A stretch of DNA of 53,409 nucleotides from an uncultured Clostridia bacterium (GTDB lineage: Bacteria > Bacillota > Clostridia > Christensenellales > Aristaeellaceae), in NCBI GenBank assembly GCA_937874275.1, contig CALNAU010000074.1, forward strand, positions 1 to 53,409, in the 5' to 3' direction. The notes under the pieces are model-generated. The model did no database searches. It was given only the letters and a program-made list of their open reading frames with translations, and had not been told where the DNA came from. Within the stretch, counting starts at the first letter, position 1; every line of letters begins with the position of its first letter. Made by a program: the position numbers and the translations under genes. Of this stretch, positions 1 to 7,984 are shown in pieces.

Positions 1-1499
1 ATGGTGTTCTCAGCGGAAGCCAGGTCGATGGCCAGCACGCCCTTGTTCTCCAGCAGCTGCTCGCCGTGGGAGACAAAGACTTCAGAGGCCAGCGGGAAGA
101 TGGCCATGTCATAGGTGCCAAACACGCCGGAGCCGTCCTTTGTGGTGGCGGTAACAGTGAGCTCCTTGCGAGAGGTCACTTCAACCGCCCTCACTTCACC
201 ATTATCCCGAATCGTCGCAAGTGTCTCATCCGAAACGGACCAGTCAACCTTTTTGTTGTCAGTGGTCTCCGGCAGCACTTCCGCCTTCAGCCTCACGCGA
301 CCCTTGGATGGGATGGCGTTTTCACCCGTGATGTTCAGTGAACGGGCCAGGTTGGCTACATTCACCTTGAAATTCGCGGTGGCGCCGCTGCCATCCACCG
401 CCGTGGCTGTGATGGTAGCCTCGCCCTTGCCCTGCCCCTGCACTACGCCGTAGGGCGTGACGGTGGCAATCTTGGCGGAGGAACTCTTCCACTCAACGCC
501 CGGCCACAGGCTCTCAGGGAATGTTGTCGCGTTGAACTGCAACGAGCGCACATCGGATGACAGGTCGATGGCGTAGCGTCCGCCTGCGGCATTTTCGCCG
601 GCATCGTTCACAACGCGCACTTCGTTGGTAGCCTGCAAGGCTTCAAAGGGCAACCCCACACGGCCCGCGAAATTCTGCGCTTCGCTGCCGGAGAACCCCT
701 GCACCTTGAGCTTGGCGGGTTTCAGCGTACCGCCAAAGAGCGCGTCATCCTTAATCTGGCGCACGCTCGCGGGAATCGCGATGGTCTCAAGCTGCACAGC
801 CTTATCAAACAGGTTGGATGGCATGGCCTGCAGCCCGGCAGGCATGATGACCTTGGTCAGGCTTTCGCTGACAAAGAACGCCCACTCATCAATACGCCGC
901 AGCGTATCGGGTAGTTTCAGCTCCACCAGATTGCGGCTGCCATAGAAGGCCTGCTCGCCGATGGTTTCCAGTCCCAAGGGCAAATCAAGCGTCTTGAGGG
1001 CATTGACGGCAAAGGATAGTTTGCCAATTGACTTCAAGCTCTTGGGAAAAACCACCTCTTCCATGTTGACACAACGGAAAAAGGCGTTGTCGGGTATCTC
1101 CGTCACGCCTTCCGGAATGACGATTCTCTCCAGGGAGGAACATCCACTGAACACGCTTTCCCCAATCGTGCGCAGGGTGGAAGGCAGCGTGACGCTCTTC
1201 AGATTGATGCTGTCGCGAAACGCGCCTTTGCCAATGCTGACGACGCCTTCCGGAATCTCAACGCTGACTACATCTCGGAAGTCCTTAAAAGCATTCTCGC
1301 CAATGGAAGTAACTGGCCGGCCGCCCAACTGGCTTGGTATCACAAGCTCCGTTGCGCTGCCCGCCATACCGGTCACCATCGCGTTGCCATCAGCGCCAAT
1401 CGCGTGATTATAGTTCTGATCAGCGGTTTGCGCGACGCCAAGCACCGGCAATACCAATATCAAAAGCACGATTAGGCCCGTTCTTAGTAGTCGGTTCAT
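1..1499 (-). CDS. Secreted BspA-like leucine-rich-repeat protein with Ig-like domains (cut by window edge)
   Basis: The frame starts at the ATG at 1499 and stays open to base 1, so about 499 residues are present and the C-terminus lies outside the window. Residues 1-24 form a signal peptide (MNRLLRTG, a hydrophobic run, then cleavage near VAQTA). Residues about 50-270 carry repeated LRR_5/BspA units of the type IPEGVVSIGKGAF, LPSTLRTIGESVF and IPEGVTEIPDNAF. From about residue 330 there are bacterial Ig-like (Big_2-type) stretches, e.g. VEWKSSSAKIATV and ITATAVDGSG, and a second with VDWSVSDETLATI. The ribosome site GGGAGGACG precedes the ATG. The family consists of secreted or wall-attached adhesion or matrix proteins; any anchor would be in the missing part. 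It is transcribed away from the polysaccharide genes' 3' end and has its own promoter. Confidence 0.85.
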   Translation of the reverse strand, partial: MNRLLRTGLIVLLILVLPVLGVAQTADQNYNHAIGADGNAMVTGMAGSATELVIPSQLGGRPVTSIGENAFKDFRDVVSVEIPEGVVSIGKGAFRDSINLKSVTLPSTLRTIGESVFSGCSSLERIVIPEGVTEIPDNAFFRCVNMEEVVFPKSLKSIGKLSFAVNALKTLDLPLGLETIGEQAFYGSRNLVELKLPDTLRRIDEWAFFVSESLTKVIMPAGLQAMPSNLFDKAVQLETIAIPASVRQIKDDALFGGTLKPAKLKVQGFSGSEAQNFAGRVGLPFEALQATNEVRVVNDAGENAAGGRYAIDLSSDVRSLQFNATTFPESLWPGVEWKSSSAKIATVTPYGVVQGQGKGEATITATAVDGSGATANFKVNVANLARSLNITGENAIPSKGRVRLKAEVLPETTDNKKVDWSVSDETLATIRDNGEVRAVEVTSRKELTVTATTKDGSGVFGTYDMAIFPLASEVFVSHGEQLLENKGVLAIDLASAENT

Positions 1500-1527
1500 G
1501 ATTCGTCCTCCCATGAATTAGTACCAT

Positions 1528-1561
1528 CAAGAATAGTAAACTATTCTTGTACATTAATCAA
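1528..1561 (-). promoter_or_regulatory. Promoter with overlapping 22-bp palindromic operator for the LRR protein gene
   Basis: On the minus strand TTGATT (1556-1561) and TACTAT (1533-1538) are separated by 17 bases. A perfect inverted repeat with 10-bp arms CAAGAATAGT and a 2-base centre covers 1528-1549, so it overlaps the -10 element and ends about 29 bases upstream of the ATG. A dimeric repressor site is the simplest reading. The hexamers are each 4/6 to consensus, so the promoter itself is inferred. Confidence 0.55.
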
Positions 1562-1668
1562 CCGCTATCTGTTCCTTGCTTGGCGCATTATTAATTTGGG
1601 GTATCAGACAAGCCAGCCTGTACAAAGCCAATTGATTTCAAAATGAAAACACAAAAGTTCTTCCTTGC

Positions 1669-2811
1669 CTAATACTTTCGCCAAACCACCCTGTCCACTA
1701 TCCCCGTATAACTTTGAATGATCTTTACCACCTTGATACTCACGTTCTCGTCCAGGTAATCAGGAACCGGCGCTCCCAAATCTCCATTCTGATTCATAGC
1801 CACAGCAGTATCAACCGCCTGAAGAACCTGTTCGGTTGTAATGCCGGCCAAAATGAAGTTGCCTTTGTCCAGCGCCTCGGGCCGTTCCGTGGAAGTACGG
1901 ATACACACTGCAGCAATCGGCTTGCCAGTGCTGAGAAAGTAGGCGGCTTCCTCGGGCAGCGTACCCGAGTCAGAGACTACGGCGTAGGCGTTCATTTGCA
2001 GATTATTGTAGTCATGGAACCCCAACGGTTCATTCTGAATGACACGGGGGTGGAAAACAAAGTCTCGCTGCTGAATAAACTTTTTGCTGCGCGGGTGGCA
2101 GGAATACAGGATGGGCATATCATATTTCTCTGCCATCGCATTCACCGCAGTCATCAGGCTGAGAAAATTCTCCTCTGTATCAATGTTCTCTTCCCGATGT
2201 GCGGACAGCAGGATATACTGCCCGGCCTTAAGCCCCAAACGTGCAAGAATATCGCTTTGTTCAATGCTTGCAAGGTTGCAGCTCAGAACTTCTGCCATGG
2301 GGCTCCCTGTTACATATGTACGCTCTTTGGCCACGCCCGACCAGTTGAGATAACGCCTAGCATGCTCAGAATAGCAAAGATTCACGTCACTGATAATATC
2401 CACTATGCGGCGATTGGTTTCTTCGGGCAGACACTCATCAAAGCAGCGATTCCCAGCTTCCATATGAAAAATCGGGATATGCAGGCGCTTTGCGGCAATC
2501 ACTGACAAACACGAATTGGTATCCCCCAGCACCAGCAAAGCATCCGGCTTGACCTGCTGCATCAATTTATAGGATGAGGCAATGATATTGCCGATTGTTT
2601 CACCCAGGTCCGCACCAACCGCGTTCAAATAGTGATCAGGTGCGCGCAAACCGAGGTCTTCAAAAAAAACTTGATTCAGGGAATAATCATAGTTCTGTCC
2701 GGTATGAACCAAAGTGTGCTTAAAATACTGATCGCATTTTTTGATTACCTCAGATAGGCGAATGACTTCCGGCCGTGTTCCAACAATGGTCATCAGATGT
2801 AACTTGCTCAT
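1669..2811 (-). CDS. capG: UDP-GlcNAc 2-epimerase family enzyme, CapG/FnlC-like (UDP-L-FucNAc synthesis)
   Basis: 380 residues; non-hydrolysing UDP-N-acetylglucosamine 2-epimerase fold. Seen: MTIVGTRPEVIRLSEVI at the N-terminus, LVHTGQNYDYSLNQVFF, GDTNSCL, HMEAGNRCFDECLPEE and SDSGTLPEEA in the C-terminal nucleotide-binding half. I chose the ATG at 2811 because GGGAG lies 7 bases upstream; the frame can be extended to a GTG at 2859, which lacks a ribosome site. It lies 53 bases after capF and 3' of capE-capF. In the known CapE/CapF/CapG (FnlABC, WbjBCD) pathway the third enzyme 2-epimerises UDP-N-acetyl-L-talosamine to UDP-L-FucNAc, and the three-gene context is why I prefer that over the generic WecB reaction. 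It is the last gene of the polysaccharide region. Confidence 0.85.
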   Translation of the reverse strand: MSKLHLMTIVGTRPEVIRLSEVIKKCDQYFKHTLVHTGQNYDYSLNQVFFEDLGLRAPDHYLNAVGADLGETIGNIIASSYKLMQQVKPDALLVLGDTNSCLSVIAAKRLHIPIFHMEAGNRCFDECLPEETNRRIVDIISDVNLCYSEHARRYLNWSGVAKERTYVTGSPMAEVLSCNLASIEQSDILARLGLKAGQYILLSAHREENIDTEENFLSLMTAVNAMAEKYDMPILYSCHPRSKKFIQQRDFVFHPRVIQNEPLGFHDYNNLQMNAYAVVSDSGTLPEEAAYFLSTGKPIAAVCIRTSTERPEALDKGNFILAGITTEQVLQAVDTAVAMNQNGDLGAPVPDYLDENVSIKVVKIIQSYTGIVDRVVWRKY

Positions 2812-2864
2812 CCATAATCTCCCTTTGGTGGTGCGTTTGGTTCGGGACCAAAAGGTCACATCAG

Positions 2865-4007
2865 CTATACTTGTTCAAAAAATGTGTCCGGCTTTTGCGG
2901 ATCAAAGGGCTCATTGGCCCACATCAGGGTTACCATGTCCGCTTCGCCTGCATTCTCAATATTGTGGGTATAGCCAGTAGGAATGTCAACCACCCTGAGT
3001 TCCTCTCCGTTGACTGGATACTCAATCACTTTGTCATCCCCAATCCTGCGGAAACGAATCACTCCTTGCCCCTGAACAACCAGGAATTTCTCGTTCTTGG
3101 TATGGTGCCAGTGGTTGCCTTTTGTGATGCCTGGCTTGGAGATATTGATAGATACTTGTCCGCGATCCGGGGTACGAAACACCTCAGTAAAGCTCCCCCG
3201 ATGGTCAGTATGTGTGTTTAGTGGATAGGCAAACGCGTCCTCTGGCAGAAAAGACAAATAGGTGGAGTAGAGTTTCTTAACAAGTGGATTGTCCAGTTGA
3301 ATCACTTGCAGATTCTGCCGAGTTTCCGGAAAGCTTTCAAGCAGGTCGACAATATCGCCCAGGCTAGCCTCATGCACCGGACGTACTTCGCAAAAATCCC
3401 CATGACGGGTAGGCCGTCCATTCATGGCTCGTATGATCTCCGCCACGATGTCATCAATATATACCAACTTCATTTGAACGCTGCGGTCATTCACCGTAAT
3501 GGGAAGCCCTCGTGCAATGTTATAGCAGAAAGTGGCAATCGCACTATTGTAATTAGGTCGCGTCCACTTGCCAAATGCATTGGGCAAGCGGTATACATAC
3601 ACCGGCGTGTCCGTCTGCCTGCTATACGCAAACATCAAGTCTTCCCCGGCCTTCTTGCTGTGCCCATAAGGATTGTCCAGAGCTGCTTGGATGGAGGATG
3701 TGATGAGTACCGGTGCTTTGTTTCCGTGCTTTTTGAGGGTTTCCAGAAGAGTGGAGGTAAAACCAAAGTTGCCTTCCATGAACTCCGCCGAATCCTTGGG
3801 ACGATTCACCCCCGCCAAATGGCAGACAAAATCTGCCTGCTGGCAGAAACTATCCAACAATGTCGGATCTGTGTCCAAGTCAAAAGCCAGTACAGTTATG
3901 TCCTGCGTCAGCCCGTGGCTATTGTCCTTTCCATCCCGTATAGCTTCTAGGGTGACTATCAAGTTTTTCCCCATGAAGCCTTGCGCTCCGGTTACGAGTA
4001 TGTTCAT
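2865..4007 (-). CDS. capF: CapF-like bifunctional reductase/epimerase (SDR plus cupin)
   Basis: 380 residues with two domains. Residues 1-240 are an NAD(P)-binding SDR (VTGAQGFMGKNL at the N-terminus, HLAGVNRP, YGHSKKAGED with the Y-x3-K pair). Residues about 260-380 are a cupin with the His-rich metal motif GNHWHHTKNEKF. This SDR-cupin fusion is diagnostic of CapF/FnlB/WbjC, which 3-epimerises (cupin) and 4-reduces (SDR) the CapE product to UDP-N-acetyl-L-talosamine. Its ATG overlaps the capE stop as ATGA, and GGGAG precedes it, so it is translationally coupled to capE. Confidence 0.9.
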   Translation of the reverse strand: MNILVTGAQGFMGKNLIVTLEAIRDGKDNSHGLTQDITVLAFDLDTDPTLLDSFCQQADFVCHLAGVNRPKDSAEFMEGNFGFTSTLLETLKKHGNKAPVLITSSIQAALDNPYGHSKKAGEDLMFAYSRQTDTPVYVYRLPNAFGKWTRPNYNSAIATFCYNIARGLPITVNDRSVQMKLVYIDDIVAEIIRAMNGRPTRHGDFCEVRPVHEASLGDIVDLLESFPETRQNLQVIQLDNPLVKKLYSTYLSFLPEDAFAYPLNTHTDHRGSFTEVFRTPDRGQVSINISKPGITKGNHWHHTKNEKFLVVQGQGVIRFRRIGDDKVIEYPVNGEELRVVDIPTGYTHNIENAGEADMVTLMWANEPFDPQKPDTFFEQV

Positions 4008-5053
4008 TTTCTGCTCTCCCAGACGGCTAACTCTTGTTGTACATAATCCAAAGTAAGCAACTTCTCTTTTACTTCCTCCAGCGTCATCAGCTCCGTATTG
4101 TTGCTATTGAATTCCGTTAATACATTTCGCTTTGTTTCGCCTTCGGTAAAATATTTATCGTAGTTCAAACCCCGTTTATCGCTGGGCACGCGATAGAAAT
4201 TGCCCAAGTCAATGGCCTTGGCACTTTCCTCATTGGTAAGGAGGGTTTCGTACATCTTTTCACCGTGACGGATGCCGATGACGCGCTCCTCATTGTCCGC
4301 GTGAAACAGTTCCTTCACCGCCTGCGTCAACACGCCGATGGTGCTGGCGGGGGCCTTCTGCACCAGGATATCACCGCTGTCACCATGCTCAAAGGCAAAG
4401 AGCACCAGGTCCACCGCCTCGTCCAAAGTCATGATGAAGCGGGTCATATCCGGGTCTGTCACCGTGAGCGGTTTACCTGCCATGATTTGTTCCACAAACA
4501 AAGGGACCACGCTTCCACGGCTGCAAAGTACATTGCCATAACGCGTGCAGCAGATTTTTGTGCGCTCGGGCGAAACGGTGCGGCTCTTGGCCACGATGAC
4601 CTTCTCCATCATTGCCTTACTGGTCCCCATGGCGTTCACCGGATAAGCTGCCTTGTCTGTAGACAGGCAGATGACAGCCTTGACCCCCTCGCTGATGGCG
4701 GCGGTGAGCACATTGTCTGTACCCAGCACATTGGTCTTCACTGCCTCCAGCGGGAAAAACTCGCAACTGGGTACCTGCTTGAGCGCGGCTGCGTGGAAAA
4801 TGTAATCCACCCCGTGCATCGCGTTCTTCACTGAAGCCAGGTCGCGCACGTCGCCGATGTAATAGCGAATTTTGTCCGCCAGCTCGGGAAAGCGCGTCTG
4901 GTACTCGTGCCGCATGTCATCCTGCTTCTTCTCATCCCGGCTGAAGATGCGGATTTCGCCGATGTCCGTGTGCAGGAATCGGTTGAGGACTGCGTTGCCG
5001 AAAGAGCCGGTTCCGCCCGTGATGAGGAGGGTGCTGCATGCAAAATTACCCAA
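4004..5053 (-). CDS. capE: CapE-like UDP-GlcNAc 4,6-dehydratase/5-epimerase
   Basis: 349 residues. Seen: LLITGGTGSFGNAVL Rossmann motif, IFSRDEKKQDDMR, YIFHAAALKQVPSCEF, LSTDKAAYPVNAMGTSK (soluble-dehydratase active site in which Met replaces the SDR Tyr) and RHGEKMYETLL. The family converts UDP-GlcNAc to UDP-2-acetamido-2,6-dideoxy-beta-L-arabino-4-hexulose, the first step to UDP-L-FucNAc. The start is TTG at 5053, with AAAGGAG 8 bases upstream. It is followed by capF with an ATGA overlap. An L-FucNAc transferase candidate is present at 14954-16213. Confidence 0.9.
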   Translation of the reverse strand: MGNFACSTLLITGGTGSFGNAVLNRFLHTDIGEIRIFSRDEKKQDDMRHEYQTRFPELADKIRYYIGDVRDLASVKNAMHGVDYIFHAAALKQVPSCEFFPLEAVKTNVLGTDNVLTAAISEGVKAVICLSTDKAAYPVNAMGTSKAMMEKVIVAKSRTVSPERTKICCTRYGNVLCSRGSVVPLFVEQIMAGKPLTVTDPDMTRFIMTLDEAVDLVLFAFEHGDSGDILVQKAPASTIGVLTQAVKELFHADNEERVIGIRHGEKMYETLLTNEESAKAIDLGNFYRVPSDKRGLNYDKYFTEGETKRNVLTEFNSNNTELMTLEEVKEKLLTLDYVQQELAVWESRK

Positions 5054-5124
5054 GTTAATTTCTCCTTTGATATGAGAAAATCTTCCAAACCACCGGATAT
5101 GATCTAGTCGATAGTCCTCACACT

Positions 5125-5819
5125 TTAGTTCATTTCAACTTTTAGGAAGGCTTCAAAAAGAGCAATATCCGCACTTGTTGTTATTTTGAAATTTCGAATA
5201 TCGCCCTTTGATGCAACGACTCTTTTCCCATAGTGAAGCATCAAAGGAGTCAGAGGAAGGTCCCAAATATTATCCGCGAACGCTTGCCTATATATCATCA
5301 TACCATCACCGAATCTTACAGATTCTGGGGTTTGCCCTAAAAAAACCATTTTTCGATCCAGGGAGCCATCAATATAGGTGCCATCCTCTGCAGTGTAAAG
5401 CGCATCAGTTATGGGGGAGAGTGTCACGGAGCAGCCATACTGCTGTGCAAGTTCCACATTTTTTCTATAATTTCGATGGGCATCAACGGGCGATTAGCAT
5501 CAATTAAGCATACAACATCTTCGTCATTTAAATAATTAGACAGACAAATAAAAGCATTATATGTCGATTCTTGCCGAGTAGTTCCGCCGATTACCGTTTC
5601 TTTGAATTTCGTAATTCTAAATTCTATCAGGTATTTGTCAAGAAAATTTAGCCATCCCTCCGGGACTACAGCAACTATTTCGTCGATTTTACTACAACGT
5701 TGCGCATTTATTAGTGAGTATATAATAATTGGGATATTCTGAACACACATGAATTGTTTTGGGATATTGGATTTCATGCGACTGCCCGTGCCACCAGCGA
5801 TTACAACTGCAACATTCAT
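5125..5819 (-). pseudogene. IspD/TarI-like cytidylyltransferase split by a one-base frameshift in an A6 tract
   Basis: The N-terminal part starts at ATG 5819 (GGAGG upstream) with VAVVIAGGTGSRMKSNIPKQF, the CTP-binding signature of IspD/TarI-type cytidylyltransferases, then VIGGTTRQES and CLIDANRPL. It runs into a TGA after EKMWNLHSSMAAP. The next frame carries on without loss of sequence: ELAQQYGCSVTLSPITDAL through to the stop at 5125. Adding one A to the A6 run (T6 at 5459-5464 on the plus strand) restores IIEKNVELAQQYG and gives a protein of about 231 residues, normal for the family. Its neighbour licD uses CDP-activated substrates in characterised systems, so the gene probably fed it CDP-ribitol or a similar donor. 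The shift could be a true mutation, a phase-variable tract, recoding, or a sequencing error. Confidence 0.8.
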
Positions 5820-5852
5820 CAATTACACCTCCAAGTATACTCATCTAAGTGT

Positions 5853-6719
5853 TCATCCCAAGCCTAAGAACCTTTCTCGTAAAGGAACAGAAAGATACTG
5901 TGTATATGGCTTGGAAGCATCAAACATTTCCACACAATGATGAGATTTTCTTTTTTCGGGCGGTGGAAGCTTCATATAGTCACCGTATACATGCGTAAGG
6001 TATTTATCGTATTCATATGGCGCATAGTACATTCCGTTCTCAAATATTACCTCTCTTACATCCGAAAACCATTCATATGGTACAATTTCTCTTGATCCAT
6101 ATATTCCACACAAATTAGCAACAAGTTCACTCTGTTTTACGGAAGAATACAACTTGCCCCGTCTATTTAGTGCTTTTGATATTGACGGGAAAAGGGTTTT
6201 AATAAGTAGATATGCCATTCTAGATAAAAATGATGGTTGATAGTTGTCCGATAATAGAAAAGCATCCCTTATCCTTATTGACAGTAGTTTTCGTTGTAGC
6301 TCAAAGAACTTTTGAGCGATCCTGCTTTCAGGATAATAATCCACGGGAAATATGTCGATATATATCCCGTGATTCATAGGGATATGCTTAACGCTCGTTT
6401 CGATTAAAGTTGTTCTGCTGTCTCGGATTTTCATGAAATTGTGAGGATAATCTGGCTCTGCTCCTTCTGATTGCAGAAACGCATATGAAGGTAGGTATTT
6501 TTGACCTTCCTTTTTAAAACTCTCAAAATCACTTCTCAACATTCCAACATCTATATCGTCATCCCAAGGTATATATCCGCGATGTCTTGCTGCTCCCAGT
6601 AAGGTCCCCCCCATCAAGAAATACTTCAACTCCATCTTTTGACATGCTTCGACAAACAGATTTAGCAGATGCAAACCTGCCGCTTGGATTTCTTGGAGAT
6701 TGCTATCGGATAATTGCAC
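5853..6719 (-). CDS. LicD family phosphotransferase
   Basis: 288 residues. The LicD/nucleotidyltransferase core is clear: GGTLLGAARHRGYIPWDDDI at residues about 37-56, with the metal-binding DDDID, then YPHNFMKIRDS and IYIDIFPVDYYPE. The family transfers phosphocholine, ribitol-phosphate or related groups from a CDP donor to a glycan. I chose GTG at 6719 because GGGGAGG lies just upstream and the protein then begins at the conserved part; a TTG at 6794 is possible but has no ribosome site. It is followed by the frameshifted cytidylyltransferase, which would have supplied the donor, and preceded by a Stealth phosphotransferase. Confidence 0.85.
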   Translation of the reverse strand: MQLSDSNLQEIQAAGLHLLNLFVEACQKMELKYFLMGGTLLGAARHRGYIPWDDDIDVGMLRSDFESFKKEGQKYLPSYAFLQSEGAEPDYPHNFMKIRDSRTTLIETSVKHIPMNHGIYIDIFPVDYYPESRIAQKFFELQRKLLSIRIRDAFLLSDNYQPSFLSRMAYLLIKTLFPSISKALNRRGKLYSSVKQSELVANLCGIYGSREIVPYEWFSDVREVIFENGMYYAPYEYDKYLTHVYGDYMKLPPPEKRKSHHCVEMFDASKPYTQYLSVPLRERFLGLG

Positions 6720-6807
6720 TTTTCCCTCCCCGAATGACAATATTTGGATTCCAGATATTCTTAATGAATCTATAACATCAATGATTGAGCACAATCATGA
6801 CAACCTC

Positions 6808-6835
6808 ATTCTAACATTTGACTGCAAATTTACAA
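6808..6835 (-). promoter_or_regulatory. Possible internal promoter before licD
   Basis: In the 242-base gap between the Stealth gene and licD, the minus strand has TTGTAA (6830-6835) and TAGAAT (6808-6813) with a 16-base spacer. Downstream, 6781-6798 is a perfect inverted repeat (ATGATTG, AGCA loop, CAATCAT) that would fall in the 5' leader. The gap is unusual because most genes in this set overlap or nearly touch. No test of activity is possible from sequence alone. Confidence 0.35.
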
Positions 6836-6961
6836 TCACATTCGACACCGGGGCCTTCAATTCAAATTTTTCCCTGCAAAGCCATTGACGCATTTTTTTG
6901 GATAAGCCACAACAGCCTATTTATGTCAATTATGGACGAATTATAATTCCTAAGCTTTGCC

Positions 6962-7951
6962 TTATACTTCATACATCGATTTGCTTGGTAGTATAGAGTT
7001 AAAGGCAGCTAGAACTCTTGGCTTCATGACAACATATTCCTCATCAGAACAGGTGTCATTTATGCATACCATTTTATACTTTCTCTTCTCGATGTCACCA
7101 ATCACTTTTTCACTGTCCTTTCCAATATCATAGTACTTACCAATCCTTGAGGATTGCGGGACAACCTCTCCTGATAACCATTGCCACTCCTGGATAAGAT
7201 ATTGGTTCACATCTGATTTTGATCGAAATCTGTTGGCACAGGCCTCCGTGAGAATACGCTCTTCCCTTTCCCAAAGCGTTTGATATGTGCTTTTCAAAAG
7301 CGCACTGGGCAAGTGGAGGTTTTGAAAACCCAGGAACTTTCTGATCCGCAGGTATTGTAGATTTCGCAGTGCTGTTTTGCCATACCTGGGACTGTAATAC
7401 TTCCAGAAGTGCTGCCTAATAACTTCCCGCTTGCTGAAGTGCCTGTTAATGATCTCCACATTGTTAAATAGTATATGTGGGAATACATCGCCGTATAACG
7501 GGATTGTTGGCATTTCAAAGATATGGCCACGCGGCTTCCCCTTGATGAAGAAATCGCTTTCTTTGACGTTTCTTAGTAGAAACATATCATCATTGAAATA
7601 CACGAATTGCTCGGACAACCCTGGAATTCTGTGAAAGTTCATATCTATTGTGTTTGAATTAAAAGTGGGCAAGTATTTGCTTGGAATGAACTCTTCATGA
7701 TTTACTATGCGCAGTTTTGGATGCTGTGTGTTCAGCCACATTGGCATATGCCCCACTGTTACAAAGTGAATATATCTAACCCATGGCGCACATTTCTCAA
7801 TCCCCCTGAAAAGGAATTGAAGATTCTCCCAGTCCCGAAACCTTTTTGTATCATCAATATTCGCAACGCCCGAAAATCTGTTTTTTTCTGCGCGCCACAC
7901 TTGGTCATTGCCATCGACCCACGCAATTACGATATCAATATCATCTGCCAC
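6962..7951 (-). CDS. Stealth family capsular polysaccharide phosphotransferase
   Basis: 329 residues. The conserved Stealth regions are visible in order: IDIVIAWVDGNDQVW near the N-terminus; RFRDWENLQFLFRGIEK with the following IHFVTVGHMPMWL; DMNFHRIPGLSEQFVYFNDD; and a His/Arg-rich stretch (INRHFSKREVIRQHF). Members are hexose-1-phosphate transferases that build phosphodiester-linked glycans, related to the human GlcNAc-1-phosphotransferase. GTG at 7951 is preceded by GGGAGG at 6 bases. Together with LicD it suggests the polymer carries phosphodiester bonds. It ends 242 bases before licD. Confidence 0.85.
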   Translation of the reverse strand: MADDIDIVIAWVDGNDQVWRAEKNRFSGVANIDDTKRFRDWENLQFLFRGIEKCAPWVRYIHFVTVGHMPMWLNTQHPKLRIVNHEEFIPSKYLPTFNSNTIDMNFHRIPGLSEQFVYFNDDMFLLRNVKESDFFIKGKPRGHIFEMPTIPLYGDVFPHILFNNVEIINRHFSKREVIRQHFWKYYSPRYGKTALRNLQYLRIRKFLGFQNLHLPSALLKSTYQTLWEREERILTEACANRFRSKSDVNQYLIQEWQWLSGEVVPQSSRIGKYYDIGKDSEKVIGDIEKRKYKMVCINDTCSDEEYVVMKPRVLAAFNSILPSKSMYEV

Positions 7952-7984
7952 GACTAACCTCCCTCGGGGTCCTTTATCATTTCC

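Noticed and set aside
115..1407. Several plus-strand open frames over the left edge
   Set aside because: They are the antisense of a continuous minus-strand LRR/Ig-like gene with signal peptide and repeats that runs off the window.
4828..5088. Alternative reading frame over the start of capE
   Set aside because: It overlaps capE in another frame, with Ser/Thr/Arg-rich shadow sequence; the TTG start of capE has a proper ribosome site.
5459..5464. Programmed -1 frameshifting as the explanation of the split cytidylyltransferase
   Set aside because: The zero-frame codons GAA-AAA-ATG do not form the usual X-XXY-YYZ slippery heptamer, and I see no stimulatory hairpin just downstream. A mutation, phase-variable tract or base-calling error is more likely.
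6938..6949. Short palindrome GAATTATAATTC between the Stealth gene and licD
   Set aside because: Twelve A+T-rich bases; expected by chance in this composition and not placed at a clear promoter.
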